Below are positions 1 through 10,140 of a DNA stretch of 64,000 bases, piece after piece. Origin of the DNA: Branchiostoma floridae (taxonomy: Eukaryota; Chordata; Leptocardii; Amphioxiformes; Branchiostomatidae); NCBI RefSeq assembly GCF_000003815.2, contig NC_049985.1, positions 1,329,410 to 1,393,409 of the forward strand, in the 5' to 3' direction. Both the position numbers and the translations under genes were made by a program. Within the stretch, counting starts at the first letter, position 1. Each line of letters starts with the position of its first letter. The notes beneath the pieces were generated by a model that ran no database searches, was not told where the DNA came from, and saw nothing but the letters and a program-made list of their open reading frames with translations.

Positions 1-191
1 CATCCCAATCCTACCTGAAGCTGGACGTGACGTCATCTGCTGACGTCAGACTGCGGGAGTCCAACATGAAGTTTTGGAACGAGGAGGTGCCGAGGCTGAT
101 GGGAAAGGAAATCACCACTGGTGGAGGGGAGAGATTTACGTGGAGTCTTTTTCTTGTAGTATTTTCAGCTGTATTACATTTGCTACAGTAA
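1..191 (+). CDS. Carboxylesterase-like gene A, 3' terminal exon only (partial)
   Basis: The window opens inside the last coding exon of a type-B carboxylesterase. The frame starting at base 3 reads [20 protein letters not shown], then [14 protein letters not shown], and stops with TAA at 189-191. The same block ends every complete esterase in this window, closest to gene B. After GKEITTGGGERF comes the hydrophobic end WSLFLVVFSAVLHLLQ. A short polar stretch followed by a terminal hydrophobic tail with no charged residue after it is the usual layout of a GPI-anchor signal, so the enzyme is probably tethered to the outer cell surface (inference). The catalytic exons lie upstream of the window. 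An AATAAA at 491-496, 300 bases past the stop, is a possible polyadenylation signal. Confidence 0.9.
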   Translation, partial: SQSYLKLDVTSSADVRLRESNMKFWNEEVPRLMGKEITTGGGERFTWSLFLVVFSAVLHLLQ

Positions 192-214
192 GGATGACTT
201 TGTCTGCTTCATTG

Positions 215-345
215 CGGACCGGCCCCCTGCTGTAGTGACTTGCACAAATGTGTGGCCCAAGGGCTTCGAAGTGGAGATGGGCGCCACCCTAATCATCTGC
301 ATAGATGCACGGGCAACTTTAAATTTAACTTAACTACTATTTACT
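215..345 (+). repeat. SINE-like 3' fragment
   Basis: The stretch containing tgctgtagtgacttgca and ggagatgggcgcc matches the 3' part of the tRNA-headed SINE at 55170-55405. The tRNA-like head is missing here, so this is a 5'-truncated copy. It sits just past the end of gene A and may be part of its 3' UTR. Confidence 0.45.
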
Positions 346-1075
346 GGATGCCGTCATTTGATATATACTTTTATAACATTAACTAGTTTGGATGCAGGGT
401 GTGACATGTAAATACAGGTATGAAAACATTCGCCAACATTCCTTCCGATAGATACGCACACTTACTGAAAGAAACGCAACCAAATGAATGAATAAATGAA
501 ATATCTTTATTGTACATTTATGCATGCCTTTCAGGAAAGTTTAAGTCATTGTCTTTCCTGCTTTTTCGTACACAGCTTACATCACAATGAGGCTAAATCC
601 CAATGTACGAGCCTCTAAAAATAGCCAGAAGCCCTAACTGTTAGTAATAGTCAGAACGTCCGCCGAAAATGCCCATATAGCAGAGCTCCCCGACACAGCT
701 CAGGTCTTGATTTGTGACACGGCCTGCTGGTGTCCTTTCAAACTATTCTCAATCCTTCTAGGAGGAAGTTCCACGCTCAGAGCTTTTTTCCAAGAACAAC
801 TTCGCTATGGAATGAGCTTCCACTGACCTGCTTTCCCATGGGATACAATCTACAACTGTTTAATAACACACATCTTTCTTCACTATACAGTATTGTAACC
901 CAAAACGTCTAAGTGGCTCCAACAGCCTTGTTTTGCGGTGAACTTTAAGTAAATAGAAAAAAAAAACTGCGCAATTTTTAGAGATCGGCCGATATCTGCA
1001 TGTTCTCTATATAGCTAGCCCCGTCCAGGGCCGATTTTCAAGGGATCTCCTGACCTTGAACAATTTCGTACGAAG
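346..1075. other. Intergenic region A-B, no gene recognised
   Basis: I see no coding exon with esterase or other recognisable similarity here. The AATAAA at 491-496 may end the gene A transcript. The remainder is unremarkable. Confidence 0.5.
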
Positions 1076-1209
1076 GTTGATGGCTGTCTGACACCAACAA
1101 GGTGACTTCCGGTATTATGGCCTTTAAGGTTTGACGGCAACTTTCCAAAATAAAAATGACTCACTGTTAAGAGAGCAGGTATCCACCAAGCCACTGCAAG
1201 CTAAATTGA

Positions 1210-1219
1210 CCATATATGG
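1210..1219. promoter_or_regulatory. CArG-type box CCATATATGG (distal)
   Basis: A perfect CC(A/T)6GG sequence, the consensus bound by MADS-box serum response factor proteins. It lies exactly 100 bases upstream of a second one at 1310. Function is inferred from the motif only. The equivalent place in front of gene D is degraded. Confidence 0.35.
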
Positions 1220-1304
1220 TTTTCATGTCAATTTTATTAAAGGTTCATGCCCGAATATGGCAATCTCGATCGGAAATGCGCGGCGCGTATTCAGTCCGAA
1301 CCGT

Positions 1305-1324
1305 GATGACCATATATGGTCATC
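1305..1324. promoter_or_regulatory. 20-base perfect palindrome containing a CArG box
   Basis: GATGACCATATATGGTCATC reads the same on both strands and has CCATATATGG at its centre (1310-1319). The same 20 bases recur at 18320-18339 in front of gene D, although much of the surrounding sequence has diverged. It could bind a dimeric regulator, or it could be the core of a small repeat. Confidence 0.4.
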
Positions 1325-2103
1325 TCGCCTTGAAGCACTGAACGTGCTACAGGTCATTCACTCGAGCAATGCTGGGTCACATTTTGTAATCTGCATTGTT
1401 CTTTGCTGCATTGGTCAGACATGAGGAAACGGCACCAAATATAAAGCCCAACAAAAACACATAATACAAGTAAAAAATGTACTGTAATATCCACAGCAAC
1501 TCATGTGTTTATCATAGGAAGAAAAAGTTTGAAAATTAAAAGCAAGGAGGTCTAAAACTTGATGCTTTGATACTTCATTGAGTCCATTAGCTAACTTACA
1601 ATAAGAAGACATAAGTAGATGATATTCCTGGACCTCGGGTAAAAACATGAAGCAAAGAAAAGACTATATACAGTCGCGGTTCAGAGCTAGTGACCCCGGC
1701 TTTAATCGACCGTGAATACCTGACGCCGAAGGGTGAACGCGTAAATGACATCATCTTTTGTTATCCGCCGAGCAAATGTTTATAAACGTTGAAGGTACGT
1801 ATACAATACCGACATGGAGTTCACAATTCAAAATAATTTGTGTCGTTGATAGCCGTATCAATTTCATGCACATGTCTCATAGGGAAAAAAACAAGCTTCT
1901 TCTAACAGAAACAAATAACGATCAATTAAATGGTCTAAAACAGGATGGAAGAGTAAAGGTAAGACTGGTGGTCACAGTTCAAGGCACATCACCCAAGCTA
2001 TTGTGTGATTTGTCGGGTCTGTGTAAACACACAGGTAAATACCCGACGCTCGAAGTTTGATTGGTAACTGATGACTTCACTTCAGTCTTTGTTTGAGCAA
2101 ACT

Positions 2104-2110
2104 TATATAA
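2104..2110 (+). promoter_or_regulatory. TATA box of gene B
   Basis: TATATAA lies 60 bases upstream of the gene B start codon. Gene D has TATAAAT at the matching position (18731-18737), which supports a real core promoter and a short 5' UTR. Confidence 0.6.
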
Positions 2111-2169
2111 AGGGAAGCTTCCCGAGCAGAGTCCACATTTGCTAGGTTAGAAACAGGATCAGAGACACG

Positions 2170-5100
2170 ATGGGCCGGCGTGCAGGTAAAACCTCAGGTG
2201 TCGGGGACGTGGTCGTCTTGGCGGCGCTGCTGGGGCTCGCAGGTGGGTTGGACCTGGTTTTGTACATGTGATTCCAGTGTCAGCTCTCCAGTGTGGCAGA
2301 TGTACAACTCAACGTCCCCTCGAGCTATGAACTGCCACAGTACAAGCAATTCCTGTATTTTGATTTTAAGTACTAGATTATTGTTGTTGTTGTTTAAATG
2401 TACAGTCAAATTGTTCGTCCTTATGGGCCACAGTGCCTGACAATAAAGATTAACACTATAGAAGAAACCACTATACGATAAAAAAGCGTAAAAAATAGCC
2501 GGAGTCGAACCTCTGCTTGGAGAGTAGAAAGGAGGTCTGTCTAGGCAAGAATTAACTATGGCACTGGTCACCCGTCCAGGCGGAGTTGTGGTCCCCACCA
2601 CCTATGGAGACGTGAACGGGGCGGAGTTACCGACCTCGTTCATAGGGGGCGCTGTGTTTGACCGGATCTACACCTTCAAGGGGATTCCCTACGCCGCTCC
2701 GCCTGTGGGGGACCTCAGGTGAGTCTGACGTAGTAAATCACAGTGAGAAAATTTTGTTCTCCAAAATTTCGAGAACCTCCTGTCAATGTCGTGTGGTTTC
2801 GAAAACCAGAGTTGATTTTTATGGCGTAATAAAAAGCAATAGTTGAATAATGCAAACAGACAGATTATGCATAAAGGTATAAGCACAAAAGATACAAAAA
2901 ATCGAGGTTCTGCGGCAGTACCAAGGTCACACACCAGAGGTCGACTCTAACCTTCGTCTTCCCAACACCTACCCACATACCAAATATCATTACAATCCAT
3001 CCAGATGTTCTAGAGTTATGCTGACCACAAATATCCGGAAACACACACAGACGCACAGACAAAGACACAGACACACAGACAGACAGACACACAAAAAACT
3101 ACACCTCCATTTTTTTCATGGAGGTAATGACAACCTTCGCGTCTTCCCAGATGGCGCCCTCCCCAGGACCCGGTCGTCTGGACCGGAGTCCGGGACGCCG
3201 CCCAGTTCGGAGCCCGGTGCCCGCAGGTAGCCGACATCCAGGCACCGCCAGGGTCGCCTCTGAATGAACTCGTCACGTATCGCAGCAACAGCAGCAGTGA
3301 GGACTGCCTGTTCCTGAACGTCTATACGCCAAACGTGTCGTCCGCTGCGGATCTGCCGGTAAGTAGATTGAGACAGAGACAGAGGGAGACAGAGACAGAG
3401 AGATACCCTACTCAAGAAATAAAGAAAAAAAGTCGTGGACATTATTTGTGTATATCTTTAAGGCCGGGCCTCAGTTTTGAGGTTAGCCTCATGTGATCTT
3501 GTCTGACATATCACAGAATTTGAAAGGACTAGTTCAGGTTGCCATTTATTTAGAGGAATGGTCACACAGACCTTGTTACCTCTTTTTTTGATGACGATAT
3601 GTATCGCCTTTACTGTTCGTCTGTACATGAATAACTATGTCAAATAACTCTTTGTCTCTGAGTCGGGGTTGACTGCAAACATACCTGTCCACTAAGGAGC
3701 AAATCTTCTAACCATAACCTACATTCAATTTTGTGCATCTTTCGCCCAAAGCGAACAGTGAATATGGGGACTCTCACACTGTTGAAATTCACTCTGCAAC
3801 TTTCACACAAAACAGTGAATGTGCGGGCTGCCACGCTGCTGAAGTTCAGTCCTTTAAAATTTAGTTTACTAAACTTGTAGTTTTTCTCAACCTCCATGAA
3901 AATATATGCCTCATTTTTGGTTTGTGTGTGTTTGTTTGCCATGCCGTGTGTCCATTGATATTTGAATATTGGTGAGTGACAGGATATGACGTGGAAGCTG
4001 GTGTAATGGCAGGATGAGAAAGCTAAATTGGCCCGGTTCCAAAGTTGGTCATATAGGCCTGTAGAGAGAAATAGCGAGTATTTTTTTGTAAATGATGGAT
4101 AAATCAAGAACTCCTAATATTTTACGGATGGATGAGATATTTGATGTCTCTATACGTTGATATTTTTTAAGTGCTATATTTTTCTGCCCAGGTTATGCTG
4201 TGGCTCCACGGAGGAGGTATGGGGTTGGGCACTGCGGACACGTACCCGGCTGAGATCCCCACGTCACTCAATAATGTCGTCATGGTAACCATCAACTACC
4301 GGCTGGGTAACCTGGGCTTCCTGCCGACCCGGGACGCCGAAACTGACGGCAACGTCGGGCTAATGGATATGGTTGGTTATTATTTCACACTATATTGTCA
4401 AACCAGGTTCCTAGTATCTAAGTAAATAAGCAGACTCTGAAGTTGTCCGACCCGAGATGCCGAAACTGACGACAATGTCAGGCTAATGAACCTGGTTAGT
4501 TTCATGTGTCAAACTTAAATATCTAAAAGAGTAGGGGCAAGGGGGCACAAACCTATCTATGTAACTTCTTCCCGTGCACAAGACTGACAGCTAGCTACGT
4601 CCAAATTTGGTAATCGTACCATTTTGAAATTAAAATATATAAATTTGTATTAATTACTGTGTTAGGCAACAAGGAGAAGAAATTAAAGAATGTTCTTATT
4701 GAAACGCACATCATGAAAAGGCATATCGTTTATTTCTTTCGTGTTGTTTCTTATCATACTACATAGGCAAAAGCCCTCCAGTGGGTGCAGGCGAACATCC
4801 GGAACTTCGGAGGAGATCCCGACAGAGTCACTATCTTCGGCCAGTCCGGCGGAGCCTGGGGGGTCTCCCTGCTCGTCATGTCCCCGGAGACACGAGGGCT
4901 GTACCGCCGGGCCATCTCTCAGAGCGGCGTGGCCGGGATCCCGACTAGCCGCAGGGGAGACACCACAAAAACAGAGACTCTCGCCACCTCGCTAAATTGC
5001 ACAACAACCTCCTTCGATGACATGATGAGCTGCCTGCGAAGGTACATTTAACATTTATATGTTAAGTTTAAGTTAAAATTCCCAATCCATACCACATCCT

Positions 5101-8100
5101 TAGTACACCGATATCTTGTATGTCGCAAATGTTGACAATTTCCTTTATATGTCTCGTTATTCATTCATATAACTGTAGAACATTGGTTGTTCTTGAATCA
5201 AGAGTGTTTTTCACCCTCTCCTCCACAGCAAACCAGCCCTAGACTTGCTGACCTATGATCCTACAGTTCCGATAGTCGGAGGACGTTTCTTACCTGACGG
5301 TCTTTGGGTAAGTTTTTTTTTAAATCTAGTGTTGTCTTGTTTTATCCAACGTTGCACGGTACGGTGAAATCTGCTCATACCGAGGTCATGGGGGTGAACC
5401 TACTCTTTTCGAGAAGTGTTTTTTGCTCGGTGTGGCTGTCCTCAAACACGGACCTACGGCTTCACGTTCCATCCCAAAATCAAAGGACATCCCTAATTGA
5501 AGGTGTTTACTGATTTTGCCCTAAGTCTACTGAGGAAAGTGGTTTTAAGCTTCTTTCCCTTGGCATAACATCAGAGCCTGCGAAAGATTCAAACCCAGAA
5601 CCTCTAAAACGATTTTCTCTGTCCAATCCAGGACCTAATGTACAAGAAGCAGGTTAACGAGGTAGACTACCTCCTGGGCACCAACAACGACGATTACGGC
5701 TACGGGCTGTTGGCTGCAGTCCCACAGGTGACCGCGGACGGCCTGGACAGGACGGTGTTCGAGGAGATTCTGCCGGCCCAATTGAAATATGTTGCCGACC
5801 AGTTTCCTGTAAGTGTTACGCTTGGGCTCCATCATATTCATTTGTTGTTTGTCGGATTTAACTGCTCGGATGAGATATGAACCTGAAAACAGTCTGAGGG
5901 GAAGTCTGTACTTAGGTACATATATTTCAGGTGCAAGCTTTCAGCCCAGCCCCTTCTTACTTCAAGTGTCCGGGAGCCAGACAAATGAATCGGTATCACC
6001 TTTTCAATGCCATGGCAAAGATAGCAAATCTAATTTTTTTGCGAAACTCTGTTTACTCCACAGGGCGGCAATGTGGACTCCATTGTCCAGCCGACGATAG
6101 ACCAGTACATGAACCCCGACTCGGACGACCCGATCTACACTCGTGAACAGTTCATCGAGTTGATGACCGACTCGTGGTTCACCGCACCGACCGTACTGAT
6201 GGCGCAGGCTGTAGCAGGTCAGTCAGTATCTCTTTATAGTCAATGTCTGTACGTAAAAGACCCGAATACACTTACCGAGAAGACTAGAGCCAGTAGGGGT
6301 GACAACCGTGTGCTCTAATCTCCAAGCAGATCCTATGGTAGCATAAGATAGTATCAAAAGTGTGTTTCGTTAGCGAAACACACTCCTTGGTCCGCTTCAC
6401 TCCTCTGTCAGCTTTTGATACTATCTTATGCTACCGTAGAATCTGCTTGGAAATTAGTGTGCTCGGCCTAACGCGAGCAGTGGCATGGCACTATCACTGG
6501 TATCCTGGTTACCAAACCCCAGCCCGATCTCAAGTATCTATCGTGCAGGGGTCTGGCCGGATGGCATAGGCCTTCTTTTCAATTTTGCCCCTTATGATGG
6601 GCAAAAAACGCCACCAATTGAACAGCAGGAGGATCAGCAGGAGGTGATTACACCCCTACCATGATTGGTTAAAGACCCCAACTGTATTTTTTGAATCCAT
6701 AACAGTGACCACTAAGTGCCTTATTCGCTACTGTGATAGCCTGCTGACCAACTGTGGTGTGTTTTAGCTGGCTACCTGTGGTGTGAGTGGTCATCAATCC
6801 TAGGTTCTCCTTCCTCTGATCAAGGGCCTTCGAGAACCTTTCTACAGTCATCCTGCCGGACCCCAACACGAAAGATATTTGGGGTTGGGGTATGGTATCC
6901 AGGCACTATCACTGGCTATCATGCTTCATTCCAGTTTAGGTTTAGGTCCCAGTTGCACCGGTGTTGCACAGGGATGTGGCCCCGGCTGGGCTACGAAGCC
7001 ACAAATTTGTCCAGGCGGACTGTGATCCCCTCTCTCTGCGTTCCCCTCGGGTAGGCCACACTCCACAGTGTCTATTTGTTAACGAGTCCCGGGTTCATTT
7101 TAACTTACTTTTTACTTGGGCCCTTTGTTCCGGGCGGAACATAGGCCACCGATGATCGTCCTCCACTGGACACGTCTCTGGGCCTTCCTTCTCAGGTCGT
7201 GCCAGCTGTTACTTATGCTCCTCATCTCTTCCTCTGTGTCCCTTCTCCAGCTGTTCTTGGGCCTTCCCCTCTTTCGCTTGCCCTGTGGGTTCCAAGTCAG
7301 AGCCTGGTGTGTGGTGCTCGATGGTGACTTTCTGAGTGTGTGTCCTATCCAGGACCACTTCCTCTTGAGGATCTGGCTTTCCACTGGTTCTTGTCCTGCT
7401 CTTTCCCACAGCTCCAGACTTCAATTGAACCCAGATACCGGGGGTACCGCTCTGTGTTCCCCACGGATAGGTCATGCCGGCTATTTGTTACCGGGTCCCG
7501 GGTTCATTTTAAGTCCGGCTTACATTCAACCAAGAACCGCAAGGTGTCTCATAGAGCCACGTACGGGTCACGCCCGAAAGTGTCAATAATCATAAATAGC
7601 CCATAAACTGACTGGCAGGGCCCCTTTTTTTCCAATTGGGACCTAAGCCACGATTATTCAAGGAAAATCCTCCGCACGACTATTTTGATCCTCTTCAGAC
7701 AGCATAAAAGTACCGTCGCCGGAGACGTCGTTGACAACAACAGTCGCACGACTATATAATTGTTGTCTGTCTAAAGGGGGCCTAAGTATGGCTGCTTTAT
7801 GTCCTTCACAGCTCACGGTGACTCCCGTGTCTACCAGTACGAGTTCCAGCACCGCACGTCGGTCTTCTCCGAGAGACCTTCCTACACGAAAGCTGACCAT
7901 GGTGACGAGCTGCACTACATGTTCGGCATCCCGCTCCTGCGTGACGACACCGGCGCCTCCTGGAAGTACAACTTCACCCAGGAGGAGAGGGACCTGAGTC
8001 TGGACATGATGGCGTACTGGGTCAACTTCGCCACCAACGGGTAAGTGGAGTTCTTTGATAGGCGCAAATTTTTTTAGATCTCACTTTGAAGCAAAATTGA

Positions 8101-8506
8101 ACTGTAATCTCCAACACAAGGATTTGACTGCCCAACTTAAGGAATGAGCAATCCACCGCTTTCGATGTTTGTGTCAGAAATCATAGTTCCTACACACTTA
8201 CTTTGTTTCTTGATTGTTTGCTCATTTTCTCATTCCAATTCTTACAGAGACCCCAGTGACTCCACTGGGGCAGCGCGCATGCGTGACCTGGTGACCTGGC
8301 CACGTTACATGACGTCATCACAATCCTACCTGAAGCTGGACGTGACGTCATCTGCTGACGCCGGGCTGCGGGAGTCCAACATGAAGTTTTGGAACGAGGA
8401 GGTTCCGAGGCTGCTGGGAAAGGATGTTAAAACCAGCGGAGCTGAGAAATCTACGTGGAGCTTTTTGCTTGTAGCATTTTCAGCTGTAGTAAGTTTGCTA
8501 AAGTAG
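2170..8506 (+). CDS. Type-B carboxylesterase / cholinesterase-like enzyme B, GPI-type tail, 590 aa
   Basis: Ten exons join in frame: 2170-2242, 2580-2718, 3151-3358, 4192-4371, 4767-5041, 5229-5307, 5632-5808, 6064-6217, 7812-8040, 8248-8506. Exon 1 encodes a signal peptide ([20 protein letters not shown]). Family marks in order: [26 protein letters not shown], the oxyanion hole WLHGGG, the nucleophile elbow FGQSGGAW (Ser about 227), the acid motif [10 protein letters not shown] (about residue 339), and the histidine in KADHGDEL (about 458). The acid is Asp, whereas the paralogues have Glu. The enzyme should hydrolyse carboxylic esters; the substrate cannot be read. The end, [19 protein letters not shown], looks like a GPI signal, so a surface enzyme is likely. 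Intron 8 carries a foldback element and a LINE fragment. AATAAA at 9085-9090 may be the poly(A) signal. Confidence 0.92.
2884..3125 (+). repeat. Interspersed repeat with (ACAGAC)n and a terminal hairpin, gene B intron 2
   Basis: An ordered block (ccaaatatcattacaatcca, then ttatgctgaccacaaatatc, then a CAGACA-rich stretch) ends in cctccatttttttcatggagg, a short hairpin. The same end recurs at about 24895-25003 in gene D, and related pieces occur in introns of F and G. It looks like the 3' end of a dispersed element; the class is not identified. Confidence 0.5.
6316..6456. mobile_element. Foldback MITE in gene B intron 8
   Basis: Arms of 45 bases (6316-6360 and 6412-6456) are inverted copies with about three mismatches, starting TAATCTCCAAGCAGAT and running into the core GCATAAGATAGTATCAAAAG. 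The loop has its own small palindrome, tgtgtttcgttagcgaaacaca. Related pieces lie at about 10796, 62775-63051 and 63240. No coding capacity, so it is non-autonomous. Confidence 0.7.
7046..7515. repeat. Direct repeat flanking the LINE fragment
   Basis: The block ending ctatttgttaacgagtcccgggttcatttta (about 7046-7106) recurs in shortened form at about 7455-7515 (ctatttgttaccgggtcccgggttcatttta). The LINE tail lies between the two copies. This may be a short tandem duplication or two ends of the same element. Confidence 0.45.
7112..7384 (-). pseudogene. LINE (non-LTR retrotransposon) ORF2 C-terminal fragment
   Basis: The minus strand reads [33 protein letters not shown], then [22 protein letters not shown]. 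This W-I-G-H / G-K-R-K-R-G-R-P / W-R pattern is the conserved tail that follows the reverse transcriptase in many aquatic-animal LINEs. The reverse transcriptase palm and the endonuclease are absent, so this is a 5'-truncated dead copy. It lies inside intron 8 of gene B, antisense to it. The exact LINE clade cannot be told from this piece. Confidence 0.7.
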
Positions 8507-8598
8507 TCGTGGCTATGTAGTAATTTCAGCTGTAGAATGTTTGCTACAATAGGGGTGACCTGGTAGCATTTTTAGCTGTAATATGTTTGCTACAGTAG
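8471..8598 (+). repeat. 46-base triplication of the gene B tail-coding sequence
   Basis: The sequence coding the end of the hydrophobic tail and the stop (8471-8506, gtagcattttcagctgta to aagtag) is repeated downstream of the stop at 8517-8552 and 8563-8598, with a period of 46 bases. The extra copies are untranslated. Confidence 0.7.
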
Positions 8599-8599
8599 G

Positions 8600-9500
8600 A
8601 GTGACCAAATCAGTTTGAGGATGACCTTCTTACTAAGTTGTCTTCCGTACCTTGTGGACCGTTTACTGAAATTTTTACTGACGTCATAACAAAACAATAT
8701 AGAAATTGTCACTATGGAAGTATTATCATATCATATCACAGTTACCTTCCTTAAAACAAGGGTACAGTACCAGCATACATGCCTGTAACATAATAATACT
8801 AACTGGTTTAGATGTAAGGTCCATCACATTTACAGCCACTCGAAAACCTGCACCATATTCGTACATACGCACACTTGCTGATAAAAATGCCATCAAAGAC
8901 TGAAAGTACATATTCCTTCGATCTCATTCCATAATACTTTCTCTCTTACGTAGCAGGTTACTTTCAAGTTTTTGTTAATAAGTAGAGATTGCCCTATGTT
9001 TACGTTGTATCTTATACAAATAATGAGCAGTGAACGACTGTCCCGTATAGGGTGTGATGTCATTCCACAAAAGCTTTCTAAGCTAATAAAATAGAAATTA
9101 TACTGCATACGCGCAAATCTTTTGCACCCTAGTATTATTTGTATTCTGCATTCATGTTTTAATGACTTAATCTGTTACATTTATTTCCATCATTTTTAAT
9201 GTATAGAAATGTACATGGTCATATATATAACTCTGAACTGCAGTCGTAGTTCAATTGAGGGGGTACTCACTGAAGCTGCCGTACGTTTGCGCCGTTGCTG
9301 CCGACCAGCAACTTGACATTGTGCTCATCTCAGTGAATCTCGTCAATAAAAGTATCTTTTCACTATTGGTGTGGGTTTTTTTTTAATTTTAGTCATGCTT
9401 GTACGTTTTGCATGATATTCCCATTCGAAAGTCTTTTTTTAACCTCCTTGGTAACACAAATTCAATTTAGAACGTGGCGACCAGTGAAATACCCCCCTTA
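8600..9500. other. Intergenic region B-C, poly(A) candidates and the outer part of the C/F upstream duplication
   Basis: No coding exon is recognised. AATAAA at 9085-9090 and CAATAAAA near 9343 are possible 3' ends for gene B. From about 9040 the sequence matches, in inverted orientation, the region upstream of gene F around 51480-51720. Confidence 0.5.
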
Positions 9501-10140
9501 TGCCAGCAGCTTGGGGCGCCATCCCAAACCGGGCCCGACTGGGCTGTTTTAGGAAGCAAAAAATACAAATGTATGTATGTACCTAGAAATAAACATAAAT
9601 CATGCTCACGACTCTCCTTTTGACGATTTATTTATTTTGGTGTCTTTTATGATCTTTTATATCACATTTTTCGTTCCCGATAGCTGCCCGGTGTGGCCCT
9701 GGTATGGAAAATGCGTATCAAGTGACTTAGGCATTAAAGGGATCATGTAAGAAAGACGAATACAAGAGTCATACAACTTTGATTTCACTTAAGATTTCAA
9801 CAAAGGAAGTCATTCAGCTTTGCCGAAGTCGACCATAGGATCGCGGTCTCGTTAGACGGCGTGTCACGTACACGACCTGTCAGTTGTTGACCTTTCACCT
9901 TTGTAGCTGGGGCGACGCGTAGCGCTCGGGTGAACACAGCCACTTGTTTTTTGGCCGTCTATAGCGTAATGTACAGAGAAACCGATATTTAGAGTATTTG
10001 AGAGGGCGTTGGGGGTGCTAAGTTTGTTAAGAACGGAACATTTTAGCTAAACATGGCCTGCTGTTACTATATCTCTCGTAGCGGTGCGTTTGTTGTCTTC
10101 ACAGCGGTGCTGGTCGTTCTCAATCTTACGGGTGGTTCAG
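9030..10140 (+). repeat. 5' flank and leader exon of gene C, inverted copy of the gene F flank
   Basis: Colinear matches to the reverse complement of about 50974-51720: tgatgtcattccacaaaagctttcta; the gaactgcagtcg to caattgagggg block; gatttcaacaaagga with cattcagctttgccgaagtc; and ggaacatttt-agct-aaacATGGCC at the start codon, running into a leader exon with the identical peptide [12 protein letters not shown]. The copies lie on opposite strands, about 41 kb apart. Confidence 0.8.
9513..9710. mobile_element. Degenerate MITE of the CCCGGCCGGG-end family
   Basis: The order aaaccgggcccgactgggctgtttt, gaagcaaaaaatacaaat, tacctagaaataaacataaat, then ttcgttcccgatagctgcccgg and ggaaaatg matches the intact element at 44029-44220, with many changes and a decayed end. 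Confidence 0.55.

Larger units (their letters stand above)
1076..2169 (+). repeat. 5' flank of gene B, duplicated in front of gene D
   Basis: Blocks of this region recur in the same order in front of gene D (about 18110-18789): the gacttccggtatt block, the caactttccaaaataa / atgactcactg block, the 20-base palindrome around 1305-1324, the tgctacaggtcattcactcgag block, and the TATA box with the cttcccgagc and gagacacgatgggc blocks just before the start codon. A second, shorter copy of the first blocks lies at about 17938-18060. This shows that genes B and D were duplicated together with about 1 kb of upstream sequence. Confidence 0.8.

Noticed and set aside
3016..3442. Minus-strand open frames overlapping exon 3 of gene B
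   Set aside because: Antisense shadows of a well-supported exon; similar shadows occur over exon 3 of D, E and G and over exon 5 of all genes.
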